Assembly (NCBI GenBank): GCA_016196565.1
Contig: JACPXK010000055.1
Span: 1-64,000, forward strand
Source: Candidatus Omnitrophota bacterium
Lineage (GTDB): Bacteria; Omnitrophota; Omnitrophia; Omnitrophales; Aquincolibacteriaceae
DNA length: 64,000 nucleotides
Reading direction: 5' to 3'
Made by a program: the position numbers and the translations under genes. The notes beneath the pieces were generated by a model. That model was not told the origin of the DNA and made no database searches. It was given only the letters and a program-made list of their open reading frames with translations. Below are positions 42,410-50,946 of this stretch, piece after piece (position 1 is the first letter of the stretch; each line of letters opens with the position of its first letter).

Positions 42410-42436
42410 GGGGATTAAGAAATTAAAAAGCTATTT

Positions 42437-42679
42437 TTAAGCGGGAATATTAATTGGAAAGACATCTTCATGGGCTAGAACCTGAGCAGCGTAAATCAAG
42501 GCTGCCCGAATATCTTCCGGTTTTAATTTTGGATATTCTTTGAGAATTTCTTTTTCAGGAATACCTTGGCCAACCAGACGGACAATTAATTCAACAGGAA
42601 TACGTGTTCCCTTGATTATTGGCTTCCCCACCATGATTTTAGGGTCGATCGTAATGCGCCGCTTCAGTTGTTGATCCAT
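42437..42679 (-). CDS. DUF433 protein (putative antitoxin)
   Basis: 80 aa. RITIDPKIMVGKPIIKGTRIPV and YPKLKPEDIRAALIYAA are the DUF433 consensus, a small winged-helix-like DNA-binding fold. It precedes the DUF5615 gene in the same orientation, the usual antitoxin-toxin order. AGGAGG lies about 8 nt before ATG, and a good promoter is present, so the antitoxin should be well expressed. Confidence 0.85.
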   Translation of the reverse strand: MDQQLKRRITIDPKIMVGKPIIKGTRIPVELIVRLVGQGIPEKEILKEYPKLKPEDIRAALIYAAQVLAHEDVFPINIPA

Positions 42680-42710
42680 TTGGAGAACCTCCTAAGGTCG
42701 TGCAAACCAA

Positions 42711-42739
42711 AGAATAGGCAATAGTCAGAGAAAAGTCAA
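42711..42739 (-). promoter_or_regulatory. Promoter of the DUF433-DUF5615 pair
   Basis: Minus strand TTGACT (42739-42734), 17-bp spacer, TATTCT (42716-42711), about 31 bp before the DUF433 ATG. Confidence 0.65.
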
Positions 42740-42784
42740 TACCACAAGTGTGCTAGGTATCCGGCCTCTTTTGGTTTTTGTGCT

Positions 42785-42812
42785 TTGTGGAAAGTAGCTC
42801 ATCGGTTAAAAT
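42785..42812 (+). promoter_or_regulatory. Candidate leaderless promoter for the cyclophilin gene
   Basis: TTGTGG (42785-42790), 16-bp spacer, TAAAAT (42807-42812), then ACCGGCCT and ATG at 42821. No Shine-Dalgarno. Confidence 0.4.
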
Positions 42813-42820
42813 ACCGGCCT

Positions 42821-43417
42821 ATGTTTAAGAAAATATTCCTTTGGGGAGCCGTAGCTGCGTTTTTGGCCGCTCCCCATTTATCTTGTTCCTCCACTGAGCC
42901 GCCGGCACAGACCCCGGCGAGCCTGCCGCAGGAAGAAACCCGAACGGAGTCCGAAGTGATTAAAATTAAAATTGAAACCAGTTTAGGTAATATCGAAGCC
43001 GAGCTTTATCCTCAAGATGCCCCCAAGACCGTAGAAAATTTCGTGACCCTCACTAAAAAAGGATTTTATGACGGCATTATTTTTCACCGCGTGATTCCTG
43101 ATTTTATGATTCAAACCGGCGATCCGACCGGCACCGGCATGGGCGGCCCCGGTTATAAATTTCAAGATGAGTTTTCTTCCAAACGGCATGACTCTGCCGG
43201 CGTACTTTCCATGGCCAACAGCGGCCCCAACACCAATGGCAGTCAATTTTTTATCACGGATGCCGCAACACCGTGGCTGGATGGAAGACATTCAGTATTC
43301 GGAAAGGTCACTTCGGGATTGGATGTGGTAAAAGCAATTGCCCGCACGCCGCGCGGCCCTAATGATAAGCCGGTAACGCCCGTCGCTATGAAGAAAGTGT
43401 CAGTACTGGAGAAGTGA
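42821..43417 (+). CDS. Exported cyclophilin-type peptidyl-prolyl isomerase
   Basis: 198 aa from ATG 42821. A hydrophobic N-terminus ([19 protein letters not shown]) with a Cys could be a signal or weak lipobox, as the -3 residue is not the usual Leu. A Pro/Thr/Glu-rich linker leads to the cyclophilin domain with [36 protein letters not shown] and [10 protein letters not shown]; the catalytic Arg is in FHRV. It would assist folding in the periplasm. Converges with the YopX-like gene. Confidence 0.92.
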   Translation: MFKKIFLWGAVAAFLAAPHLSCSSTEPPAQTPASLPQEETRTESEVIKIKIETSLGNIEAELYPQDAPKTVENFVTLTKKGFYDGIIFHRVIPDFMIQTGDPTGTGMGGPGYKFQDEFSSKRHDSAGVLSMANSGPNTNGSQFFITDAATPWLDGRHSVFGKVTSGLDVVKAIARTPRGPNDKPVTPVAMKKVSVLEK

Positions 43418-43443
43418 CCTTCGGAAATCTTCCTCGAAGGTCA
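43415..43443. terminator. Hairpin spanning both stop codons of convergent genes
   Basis: TGACCTTCG (43415-43423) and its complement CGAAGGTCA (43435-43443) form a 9-bp stem with an 11-nt loop. The left arm begins with the cyclophilin TGA; the right arm ends with TCA, the complement of the YopX-like TGA. No U-tract, so termination efficiency is uncertain. Confidence 0.45.
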
Positions 43444-43474
43444 TCCTGAGCGGAGCGAAGGATCTAGCAGCTCC
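43439..43474. repeat. CGTCATCCTGAG-type half repeat
   Basis: GGTCATCCTGAGCGGAGCGAA followed by GGATCTAGCAG, the left half of the element at 35521/38346. On the minus strand it encodes the last residues of the YopX-like protein (LLDPSLRSG) and its stop. Confidence 0.7.
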
Positions 43475-43863
43475 GGATTTTCGTAGCGATTGCCGAGCAC
43501 TTCGATTTCGAGATTTTCTTCCTTATCTTCAATTCCGAATTTTGCAAGCAGTTCATGAAGCGGGTGCAGTCCCCGGGAGCGGAACATATCGGGAACCCCT
43601 TCAAGAATGCCTTGAAAAGTCTTCCCTTTCCTTGTCACCCGTAAAATATCCCCTTCAAAAATCTCTTTGCCCTTCTTATCCTCAAGCCCCGTAGACTCCA
43701 GCATTTCACAATCTCCGTAGCCCGCCGTTTTTACCGGAATCCCCTTTCCTTCATGGGATCCGTGATCATCCTCGCAAAGCAGAATATGGGATATTTTTTG
43801 ATAAGCGCGAAAATACATCTTATTTTCTTTAAGATGCCAGGCTCGAAGTTTGATTTCTCTCAT
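43441..43863 (-). CDS. YopX-family protein
   Basis: 140 aa. MREIKLRAWHLKENKMY at the start, LESTGLEDKKGKEIFEGDILRV in the middle and VLGNRYENPEL near the end are the YopX (phage-type) consensus. ATG 43863 gives the family N-terminus. YopX proteins are common in phages and mobile elements; function unknown. The last nine residues come from a repeat half-copy. It overlaps the 3' end of the upstream membrane gene by 35 bp. Confidence 0.82.
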   Translation of the reverse strand: MREIKLRAWHLKENKMYFRAYQKISHILLCEDDHGSHEGKGIPVKTAGYGDCEMLESTGLEDKKGKEIFEGDILRVTRKGKTFQGILEGVPDMFRSRGLHPLHELLAKFGIEDKEENLEIEVLGNRYENPELLDPSLRSG

Positions 43864-44866
43864 AGACGGCCCATACCATATCAAAAATTAAAAATAAGGT
43901 AAATGCGGTTTCCCAGCCGCCCCATCCTCTTACAAAAATGGATTTGGCAATGGCAAGGGGTGTAAGGTAGAGTACAAAAAAAAGCGCCACGGTCGAGATA
44001 TTTTTAATCTTGGATTTTTTAAAATACCCGTAAATTAAAATCAAAAAACAAATCAAAATAAATGCACCATAAAAAGAGATAAGGGAAAATTGATTTTCCA
44101 AAAACCAATAATTAAAAACATCGGCCGTATTTATGGCCGGAACAAAAATCATGGCCACAGCCCTTCCCCATGGAAACCCGTGCAAAATATCCGGCCCATG
44201 GTTTTGAGGCGCTTGGAAATTCCCTATTTTCTTGGCAATCATCCAGAGAGTCAGTCCCGCCAAAAATCCGATAATCTGATCGCGAAGTGAGAATCCCCAA
44301 TAAAGCAGTAGTACCGCTGCGAGAAAGGCGGCGCCAAATCCCGCAAATCCATAAAGTCCATAAACCATCACATGGCGCGAACGGTGGAAAAAATGATTAT
44401 AAAGATGAATCAAAACAAATCCGGCGGCGAGAAAACCAAGATCATAAGGATCTAAAGGCAGGGCATCGGGTAAAAAAAACAAAACGCCCGCCGTCACGGT
44501 TAAAAAAATAATATCGCGGAATTTAAGGCTTTTTTCTGAAAACGCAAACCCCAGAAAAAAACATCCTAATCCGCCCCACACAGCACCTATCAGAAAAATA
44601 ATCGCGAAAGCGGGCAGGAGAAATGCCGGGCTTTGAGTGGCAAGAATAGCATCCATCAAACGTCCATAACTAATATTGCCGCCGAGGGAAAAACCGAGGG
44701 CCCCCAAAACAACCGCGCGGTTAAAAAATGCTGGATTCTGAAGCGTGAGGCAGAACGCAGCCAATACTCCCGGAATCAAGGCGCCATGGCAATGCCCGAA
44801 TTGTCCGCGCAAAGACCATCCGAGGCTAAGGAATAATCCGAAGATAAGCCATGAATTAAAACGCAA
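43829..44866 (-). CDS. Polytopic membrane protein, function unknown
   Basis: About 345 aa with about 10 predicted TM segments. Near the start FLSLGWSLRGQFGHCHGALIPG and later LGGNISYGRLMD are notable Gly/His-rich motifs that suggest a transporter or enzyme, but I do not recognise the family. Start chosen as TTG 44866, which overlaps the upstream stop; the frame extends to 45019, but that would overlap 160 bp of the neighbour. No Shine-Dalgarno, so translational coupling is likely. Confidence 0.65.
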   Translation of the reverse strand: MRFNSWLIFGLFLSLGWSLRGQFGHCHGALIPGVLAAFCLTLQNPAFFNRAVVLGALGFSLGGNISYGRLMDAILATQSPAFLLPAFAIIFLIGAVWGGLGCFFLGFAFSEKSLKFRDIIFLTVTAGVLFFLPDALPLDPYDLGFLAAGFVLIHLYNHFFHRSRHVMVYGLYGFAGFGAAFLAAVLLLYWGFSLRDQIIGFLAGLTLWMIAKKIGNFQAPQNHGPDILHGFPWGRAVAMIFVPAINTADVFNYWFLENQFSLISFYGAFILICFLILIYGYFKKSKIKNISTVALFFVLYLTPLAIAKSIFVRGWGGWETAFTLFLIFDMVWAVYERNQTSSLAS

Positions 44867-45896
44867 CGGGGATTTGTTCTTTGGGGATTTGATATTTTGA
44901 AACAAGGCTTTGGAGCTTCGCAATGTGCTGCACGGCCGCGGGATCGTCCTGAATTTTTTCACAGAGTTTCGCGAATACCACAAAATAATCCAGCCGTGCC
45001 GGAAGAATCGCATCCGCAAGCGGCATGGCGCCCATTCTCTCGATGGATTCTAGGGCCGCTTTATAAGCCCTTTTCATGAGTTGATACTCCGCCACACGGT
45101 AATAGGCATCGATATAATTGACCGCGTTGGCAATCGCCTGTTCGGCCGTACTGATCGCATCATCCAATTGTCCCATTCCCACGAAGGTTTCCGCCGCGTT
45201 CAAAAGCTCTGCCGCCTGATCAAAATCCGCGGGATAATCCACGGGACGGTAAAAATTCGGACCGGCATGAAGCTTGACGTCCGCGGCATAAGAGTCGAAT
45301 TCCCTCTCGAGCTGTTCGATATCCATGGTCGCGCTTGAAGCGGAGGCGAGTTTTAAATACATATCCTTAAAAATCCAGCCCCGGTCCTGCGGATCGCGCA
45401 GCGGATCCTGGCAATTGAGATTATTCATAAATAATTTCACTTTGGAATGAGGCGGATTCGCCTTATTGGCATAAGACGCATAAGCCTCTTGAATGGTGAC
45501 ACGGGCATCATTAAAACTGCAATCCATGGGTTTTTGTTCCGGATAAAACGCGGCCGCCAGTTTTTCAAAAACATCCCAGCGGGCAAATGTATTTCTGACC
45601 TGAACCTTATTGTCTTCAACCGGTTTGGTTTCCGGGAGGACAACGCTTCCCTCCGGAAGCTTTACCATATTAGCGCGTACCCGGGCCTCGCCGATGGCCT
45701 TGCATTTGACCAGAACGTCCACCAGCTGATCAAAAAGCGAAATATCCTTGGTGCAGATCGTCCCGACTTCCATATCCATCAAACCAATCTCGACCAGTTT
45801 GACTTTATCTCCCTCAATATTCAGGGCAATAGATTTGTCATCCGGAAATTCGATCAGCTTGGGTTTTCCGTTTTCTTTTTTGGCGATTTTACCCAT
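44856..45896 (-). CDS. Hypothetical protein with TPR-like C-terminal half
   Basis: 346 aa, no signal peptide or TM. The N-terminal ~90 residues are beta-like (LIEFPDDKSIALNIEGDKVKL). Residues about 225-300 look like TPR helices (AAELLNAAETFVGMGQLDDAISTAEQAI, then AYYRVAEYQLMKRAYKAALESI). AAGAGA precedes ATG. No family recognised. Transcribed with the downstream membrane gene. Confidence 0.65.
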   Translation of the reverse strand: MGKIAKKENGKPKLIEFPDDKSIALNIEGDKVKLVEIGLMDMEVGTICTKDISLFDQLVDVLVKCKAIGEARVRANMVKLPEGSVVLPETKPVEDNKVQVRNTFARWDVFEKLAAAFYPEQKPMDCSFNDARVTIQEAYASYANKANPPHSKVKLFMNNLNCQDPLRDPQDRGWIFKDMYLKLASASSATMDIEQLEREFDSYAADVKLHAGPNFYRPVDYPADFDQAAELLNAAETFVGMGQLDDAISTAEQAIANAVNYIDAYYRVAEYQLMKRAYKAALESIERMGAMPLADAILPARLDYFVVFAKLCEKIQDDPAAVQHIAKLQSLVSKYQIPKEQIPVAF

Positions 45897-46000
45897 AAAT
45901 TCTCTTGGCTATAGGGTACTTGGATTAAGGGGTTTAATCAAATAAACCTTTTCGAGAAAGCATCGGAAAAATCAGACTTTCATTCATGATGAAAAAAAGT

Positions 46001-46438
46001 TTATTTCTTTTTTTGTATGTCGATTTGACGCTTCTCGGGGCCGAGGATTTTGAACCCGATATGATACGTTGAGGGAGGAAAAAACGAGGGCGCCTTATCG
46101 GCCCATTCCACACAGGCAATGGCCTTGGGATCATAGGCAAATTCTTCAAGACCCACCGTGGAAATTTCCTTACCTCCCTCAAGCCGGTAAAGATCAAAGT
46201 GATAAACAGGTATGCGGCAGGGATAATGATGCATAAGTACAAAAGTGGGACTTTTGACTTCATCGGTATCGGCGATACCCAGGCCCGCGGCAATGCCTTT
46301 GACAAAAGTCGTTTTCCCGCTGCCCAAATCCCCTTCAAGGGCCAAAACATCGCCGGGCTTAAGGCTCACCGCAAATTTCTGGGCAAAGCTTAAGGTTTCT
46401 TCAACTGAAGAACTTATGAACTTATCCGATAATTTCAT
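46001..46438 (-). CDS. tsaE: tRNA threonylcarbamoyladenosine biosynthesis ATPase TsaE
   Basis: 145 aa. Walker A is GDLGSGKTTFVKGIA; KSPTFVLMHHYP and YHFDLYRLEGG are family motifs, and CVEWADKAP is the typical VEW(A/S)D. It assists TsaB/TsaD in t6A37 tRNA modification. ATG 46438 lies 1 bp after the thiL stop. The usual partner tsaB is not downstream. Last gene of the cysS-to-tsaE operon. Confidence 0.93.
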   Translation of the reverse strand: MKLSDKFISSSVEETLSFAQKFAVSLKPGDVLALEGDLGSGKTTFVKGIAAGLGIADTDEVKSPTFVLMHHYPCRIPVYHFDLYRLEGGKEISTVGLEEFAYDPKAIACVEWADKAPSFFPPSTYHIGFKILGPEKRQIDIQKKK

Positions 46439-46439
46439 T

Positions 46440-47354
46440 TTAAAAATGGGTAAAACCTTTTTTAGAAAGTCTTGGCGCATTAATTACTTTCCCTTTTCCG
46501 GCAGTCACGATTCCGATTTCGGAAAGCGGTACTTTGGGAAAATATTTTTTCCAAGCTTTCTTAAGGGAACCCCTCCAATGTTTTCGCACGGTAAATAAAA
46601 GCTCAAAGTCTTCCCCATCAGTTAAAGCATGGCGAAGAGCTTTATCTGCATTTCCACGTACTAGTTCTTCGGCATTTTTTGAAATAGGGACGCGGGTGAA
46701 ATCGATTCTCGCGCCAACACCGGAACTTTTTAGAATATGTTCCAAATCCTGAATCAGGCCGTCGGAAATATCGATCATCGCAGTCGGGCGGAAATGTTTA
46801 TTCAAAAATCCCGCTTCCGAAAGCCGCGGCGTGAAATCGTAATGATGTTTAAGAATGGAGCCTCCGAGTTTTCCTGTGACAAAAATTAAATCCCCGCGTT
46901 TTGCTCCGCATCGTGTCACCGCTCTGCCTTTTTCGACATGGCCTAAAAGGGCGACAGAAGCAAAAAAATTTGAGGCGCGGGAAATATCGCCGCCCACGCA
47001 AGCGGTATTCGTCTGCTTGGCCAGACGAATCATTCCTTTGTAAAAACGGTGAATCCAATTTTCTTTAACATGAGCCGGGATGCCGAGGCTGATGACAAAA
47101 GCCGCGGGAATTCCACCCATGGCGGCAATATCGCTTAAATTGACGGCCAAGGTTTTTCGCCCAATCATTTCCGGACGCATTTCGTTAATTCGAAAATCAA
47201 CCCCATCCACCAAAACATCTGTCGTCAAAAGCCATTCGTGATTTTTAGGAATTTTCGGTAAAAGCGCGGCGTCATCTCCAATGCCAAGCGGTCCTTGCAG
47301 TTTGCGGGGAATGATTTTTTTTATATCTTCAATGAGCTTAAATTCGGACTGCAT
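46440..47354 (-). CDS. thiL: Thiamine-monophosphate kinase
   Basis: 304 aa. GIGDDAALL near the N-terminus binds Mg-ATP; LAVNLSDIAAMGGIPAAFVISLG and GGDISRAS are the ThiL signatures, and MIDISDGLIQDLEHIL is the second metal site. It converts TMP to TPP, the last step of thiamine synthesis. Overlaps the mtnA 3' end by 17 bp. Confidence 0.95.
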   Translation of the reverse strand: MQSEFKLIEDIKKIIPRKLQGPLGIGDDAALLPKIPKNHEWLLTTDVLVDGVDFRINEMRPEMIGRKTLAVNLSDIAAMGGIPAAFVISLGIPAHVKENWIHRFYKGMIRLAKQTNTACVGGDISRASNFFASVALLGHVEKGRAVTRCGAKRGDLIFVTGKLGGSILKHHYDFTPRLSEAGFLNKHFRPTAMIDISDGLIQDLEHILKSSGVGARIDFTRVPISKNAEELVRGNADKALRHALTDGEDFELLFTVRKHWRGSLKKAWKKYFPKVPLSEIGIVTAGKGKVINAPRLSKKGFTHF

Positions 47355-48447
47355 CGGAGGAATGAAGTTTACGGAAGGATTTTTTAAAAGGCGGCTTCAA
47401 CACGCCGGCTTCGGTGATGAAAGCGGTGATCAATTGATGAGGGGTGACGTCAAAGGCCGGATTTTCCACAAGAACCCCATGGGGAGCGATGCGTTTGCCG
47501 AATCCCTCCGTCACTTCCCTTTCATGCCGGTTCTCGATGGGGATTTGCTTGCCGGACTTGATATGAAAATCGAAGGTGGTACTGGGGGCAGCAATATAAA
47601 AAGGAATACCGTGTGCATTGGCCAAAACCGCGAGATTATAAGTTCCGATTTTATTGGCAGTATCGCCATTGGCGGCAATGCGGTCGGCACCGACAATAAT
47701 ACGGTCAATTTTTCCGGCTTGCATGATACTGGCCGCAAAACTATCGCAAAGAAGCGTGCACGGAATACCGCTTTTGGTAAGCTCCCACGCCGTGAGCCTT
47801 GCTCCCTGAAGCAGCGGACGGGTTTCATCCGCATAGACAAAAAGTTTTTTACCGCTCGATTTAGCCGCATAAAGAACCCCGAGTGCTGTTCCATAACCGG
47901 ATGTGGCCAATCCTCCCGCATTGCAATGAGTAAGCACCCGGTCTCCATGGCGGAATAAAGGCGCCCCATGCCGGCCGATTTTCCGGCAAAGCGCGTCATC
48001 ATGATGATGAGCGCGTTTGGCTTCTTGGAGCACAAGTTTTTTTAAATTTGCAACCGCTCCGTCATTGCGAGGGTGCTTTTTACCCGAAGCAATCTCGCGA
48101 GATTGCTTCGTCCGGCCTTCGGCCGTCCTCGCAATGACAATCACAATATGATCGACCACATTGCGGAGATTTACAGCGGTGGGCCGGGCTGTTTTCAAAA
48201 ATTCGGCTTCTTTTTTGAGTTTTTTCGAGAATGCCGCCGAGGTCCCGTGAAATTTTTTTATTCCCAGATAAAGGCCGTATCCTCCCACCACCCCGATAGC
48301 CGGCGCGCCGCGAACCACCATATGGCGAATAGCCCAATGAACATCTTTTGAACTGCGGCAGGTCATCCAAATTTCCCGATGCGGAAGTTTTCTCTGGTCT
48401 AAAAGTTTTAAATGACCGTGGCTGAATTTAAACGGTGGAAAAGGCAT
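47338..48447 (-). CDS. mtnA: S-methyl-5-thioribose-1-phosphate isomerase with a repeat-encoded insertion
   Basis: 369 aa, about 25 longer than usual. MVVRGAPAIGVVGGYGL, CNAGGLATSGYGTALGVLY with the catalytic Cys, and VGADRIAANGDTANKIGTY with the catalytic Asp are intact. Residues 104-129 (VIARTAEGRTKQSREIASGK...) are encoded by a complete 78-bp palindromic repeat inserted in frame between RPTAVNLRNVVDHI and ANLKKLVLQEAKR. That position is a variable helix-loop region in relatives. Part of the methionine salvage pathway; no other mtn genes nearby. Confidence 0.95.
   Translation of the reverse strand: MPFPPFKFSHGHLKLLDQRKLPHREIWMTCRSSKDVHWAIRHMVVRGAPAIGVVGGYGLYLGIKKFHGTSAAFSKKLKKEAEFLKTARPTAVNLRNVVDHIVIVIARTAEGRTKQSREIASGKKHPRNDGAVANLKKLVLQEAKRAHHHDDALCRKIGRHGAPLFRHGDRVLTHCNAGGLATSGYGTALGVLYAAKSSGKKLFVYADETRPLLQGARLTAWELTKSGIPCTLLCDSFAASIMQAGKIDRIIVGADRIAANGDTANKIGTYNLAVLANAHGIPFYIAAPSTTFDFHIKSGKQIPIENRHEREVTEGFGKRIAPHGVLVENPAFDVTPHQLITAFITEAGVLKPPFKKSFRKLHSSDAVRI
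48061..48138. repeat. Complete 78-bp GTCATTGCGAG palindromic element inside mtnA
   Basis: Ends GTCATTGCGAGG and CCTCGCAATGAC are exact complements; the centre GAAGCAATCTC/GAGATTGCTTC is also an exact dyad. 78 bp equals 26 codons, and the mtnA frame passes through without a stop. Half copies at 18767 and 21682. Confidence 0.9.
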
Positions 48448-48455
48448 TTTCTCTC

Positions 48456-49076
48456 CTAAACTCCCGTCCGGAGGGACGGGATATTAAGCAGTCTACAAAA
48501 AAACTCAATCGCCGGCAGAATAAAATAAAACAAAATACCGCTCATATAAGCCAAAATGACGAGCAAGAAACCAAGGGGCTCAAGCATCCTATAATAACGT
48601 GAAAGGGTTCTCGGCAAAATCCCCGCTAAAATGCGGGAACCGTCAAGCGGCGGAATCGGGACGAGATTAAAAAAAGCCAGGCCCAGATTGAAATAAGCGG
48701 CGTAAAGCAAAAGCTCGAAGCCTGAAATTTTCCAAAAAAAACTCAAGGCCGTGGCCAAAAAAATATTGGAGGCAGGTCCCGCCAAGGCGACCCAAATCAT
48801 ATCGCTTTTGGGATTCTTGAGCCGGCTAAAATCCACGGGAACGGGCTTGGCCATTCCGATGGCAAAACGGCCCTGCGTGGAAATATAAAGAAGACCGGGC
48901 AAAAGAATGGTCCAGAAAGGATCAATGTGTTTTAGAGGATTAAGCGTCAAACGGCCGGAAACCTTGGCCGTGGGATCTCCCAGCCAGCCGGCCACAACAC
49001 CGTGACAGACTTCATGAATGACCACGCTCATCAGAAAAAAAATAACCCAAGCTAAAATCTCGGCATAATGTGCCAT
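48456..49076 (-). CDS. Site-2 protease-like metallopeptidase, M50 family
   Basis: 206 aa membrane protein. HEVCHG is the HExxH zinc motif in TM1, and VPIPPLDGSRIL supplies the second-site Asp (NPxxDG-type). DPTAKVSGRLTLNPLKHIDP is typical of the short Rv1423/YwhC-like group without a PDZ domain. Start at ATG 49076, 2 bp after the CPBP stop. The last codons fold into CCCGTCC-GGAG-GGACGGG (48463-48480). Confidence 0.93.
   Translation of the reverse strand: MAHYAEILAWVIFFLMSVVIHEVCHGVVAGWLGDPTAKVSGRLTLNPLKHIDPFWTILLPGLLYISTQGRFAIGMAKPVPVDFSRLKNPKSDMIWVALAGPASNIFLATALSFFWKISGFELLLYAAYFNLGLAFFNLVPIPPLDGSRILAGILPRTLSRYYRMLEPLGFLLVILAYMSGILFYFILPAIEFFCRLLNIPSLRTGV
48463..48480. repeat. Palindrome CCCGTCC-GGAG-GGACGGG at the M50 3' end
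   Basis: 7-bp perfect arms around GGAG, inside the codons for the M50 C-terminus (PSLRTG) and 16 bp upstream of the mtnA start on the minus strand. Could slow or attenuate transcription, or be another small repeat type. Confidence 0.55.
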
Positions 49077-49078
49077 CT

Positions 49079-50182
49079 TTAGAAAGGCCCGCTCATTTCC
49101 TGGCTGATGATTTTTTTGGCAAAGAAAAAATAGGCCAGGAATAAAGAATTGTGCGTGATATGCAGCACCATGCAAGGAAGAAGGGTGCGCCGTTTTTCAT
49201 AAAGATAGGCCATGCCGATTCCCAAAATGAAGATCGGCCAAAAGGCAAAGCTGTTTTGATGGATAAACGCAAAAAAAGCGGAACTGACGACCATGGCCCA
49301 TCCCATCCCCCATCTTTTTTTGAAAACGGTGTAACAAAATCCGCGGAAAAAGATTTCTTCAAAAATGGGGGCGAGTACACCGGCCAAAAATATCGAATAG
49401 CTGATCAGCCAGGGGGATTTTTTATCTTCTTCAAGAAAAACAGTGACAAGCGGATGCGCCGGCGGCTCATAATTAAATATGCTCGCCACCGTCGTCAGGA
49501 AAATAAGAACCGCAAAAAAAATGGGCAGGACCGCCAGATATCCGCCCCATCCCATCATCACTTCCTTGAAGGCTTTGCCGCGGGGAATCCAAAGCCCGAG
49601 ATCCCGCCAATGACCGCCGCTTGACTGCACAACATAAATAATGAAGGCCACGCAAAAAATATCGGAAATGGTGGTGTGCAGCAGAAGATAAAAGTTTAAG
49701 GAAAATTGCGGGAAGAAATACTCACGAAGAATAAGAAAAAAGAAATTTAAAGCAAGGCTCGCGGCAATCCAAAGAAGAACGACTTTAAAAAGCATGGAAA
49801 TATTCCAAGGCGTATTTTCCGGAGGACCGATATGACTCGTGAGGCTGCGGCGCCAGGCAGGATTAAAAATCAGGAAAAAATTGATGGCAAGCCCCAAGCT
49901 AAAAGCACCGACGGCAAAAAATCCGATGATTCTTAAAAATTGATTGAGGAAAGGACGGTTTTGAAGATAGCCCTGCAAAGATCCTGCATTCTCGATTTTC
50001 CATTGTACCTGTTTTTCGGCCTGGCGAAATTGATTTACGGCCGGAGAAGTTTGAGTTGCCGGCGGCTCTTTGGGTTCGGAGCGGGATGCCATTTGAAAAA
50101 CACCGTAAGTCGTGAGCAAAACAAGAAAAAGAACGGCATACCCCTTTTCTTTTCTGAAAAATCCCAGAATATCCCGGATCAT
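49079..50182 (-). CDS. CPBP family intramembrane glutamic protease
   Basis: 367 aa with about eight TM segments. APIFEEIFFRGFCYTVFKKR is the EExxxR motif 1, and AFFAFIHQNSFAFWPIF carries the FxxxH motif 2, both needed for glutamic intramembrane proteolysis in the Rce1/CAAX group. A long N-terminal half with an extracytoplasmic loop (about 35-75) precedes the catalytic domain. Overlaps tatD by 4 bp and is followed by the M50 protease, so two membrane proteases are adjacent. Confidence 0.93.
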   Translation of the reverse strand: MIRDILGFFRKEKGYAVLFLVLLTTYGVFQMASRSEPKEPPATQTSPAVNQFRQAEKQVQWKIENAGSLQGYLQNRPFLNQFLRIIGFFAVGAFSLGLAINFFLIFNPAWRRSLTSHIGPPENTPWNISMLFKVVLLWIAASLALNFFFLILREYFFPQFSLNFYLLLHTTISDIFCVAFIIYVVQSSGGHWRDLGLWIPRGKAFKEVMMGWGGYLAVLPIFFAVLIFLTTVASIFNYEPPAHPLVTVFLEEDKKSPWLISYSIFLAGVLAPIFEEIFFRGFCYTVFKKRWGMGWAMVVSSAFFAFIHQNSFAFWPIFILGIGMAYLYEKRRTLLPCMVLHITHNSLFLAYFFFAKKIISQEMSGPF

Positions 50183-50946
50183 AGGCCAAAAACCTTTCGC
50201 GCGTTTTTTGTGGTTTGATTTGCCAATACTTCCAAATCTACGTTTTGAAGCTCCGCTGCCACCTGCGCGGTTTCGATCATGAGGCTTGATTCATTGCGCT
50301 TGCCGCGCATGGATTGCGGCGGCAAAAACGGCGCGTCGGTTTCCAGAAGCAGCCGGTCGGCCGGACAAGCCTTGCAGGCCTCACGCAGCGAATCATTTTT
50401 CTTATAGGTTAAAGGCCCGGCAAAGGAAATATAAAATCCCAAATCCACAAAACGAAGCAGTGTGTCTTTGTCGGAAGAAAAGCAATGCATCACGCCCTGA
50501 TAGGGAGGATTCATTTCCTGTTTTAAAAGTTCCATCAAATCCTGATAAGCGTCGCGGCAATGAAGGACAAGCGGCTTTTTCACCTTTTGATGAATGGCGA
50601 TAAAACGCCTCAAAACCTCTTTTTGTTTTTCCTTGGGGCTGTGATCGCGGTAAAAATCAAGGCCCACCTCCCCCACAGCCACCATTTGTTTGGCTTGTAA
50701 AATTTCTTCAAGCTCTCGGAAATCTTCTTCCGTAGCATCCTTGGCATCATGCGGATGAATGCCTGCCGTCGCACGGACATTCGGATATTGTTCGCTCAGT
50801 TTTAAAGACGAGCGTGAACTTTTCACATCGGTTCCCACATTGATGAAAAAATCGACGCCGGAATTTTGCGCCCGCTTGATCACTTCTTCCCGGTCCTGGT
50901 CAAAATCGGGAAAGTGAAGATGCACATGAGTATCGACAAATCTCAT
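50179..50946 (-). CDS. TatD family metal-dependent DNase
   Basis: 255 aa TIM-barrel hydrolase. Metal ligands in VDTHVHLHFPDF (HxH), VGEVGLDFY (Glu), VLHCRDAYQD (His), MHCFSSD (His) and LLLETDAPFL (Asp) are all present. TIHPHD-type motif TAGIHPHDAKD fits YcfH/TatD. Start overlaps the metG stop by one base; such metG-tatD pairs are common in bacteria. Confidence 0.95.
   Translation of the reverse strand: MRFVDTHVHLHFPDFDQDREEVIKRAQNSGVDFFINVGTDVKSSRSSLKLSEQYPNVRATAGIHPHDAKDATEEDFRELEEILQAKQMVAVGEVGLDFYRDHSPKEKQKEVLRRFIAIHQKVKKPLVLHCRDAYQDLMELLKQEMNPPYQGVMHCFSSDKDTLLRFVDLGFYISFAGPLTYKKNDSLREACKACPADRLLLETDAPFLPPQSMRGKRNESSLMIETAQVAAELQNVDLEVLANQTTKNARKVFGL

Noticed and set aside
47281..47958. 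225-codon plus-strand ORF
   Set aside because: Antisense to mtnA/thiL; composition-driven.
48061..48138. CRISPR-like or tRNA-like structure
   Set aside because: Single palindrome without spaced direct repeats and no tRNA arms; fits a REP/MITE-like element.
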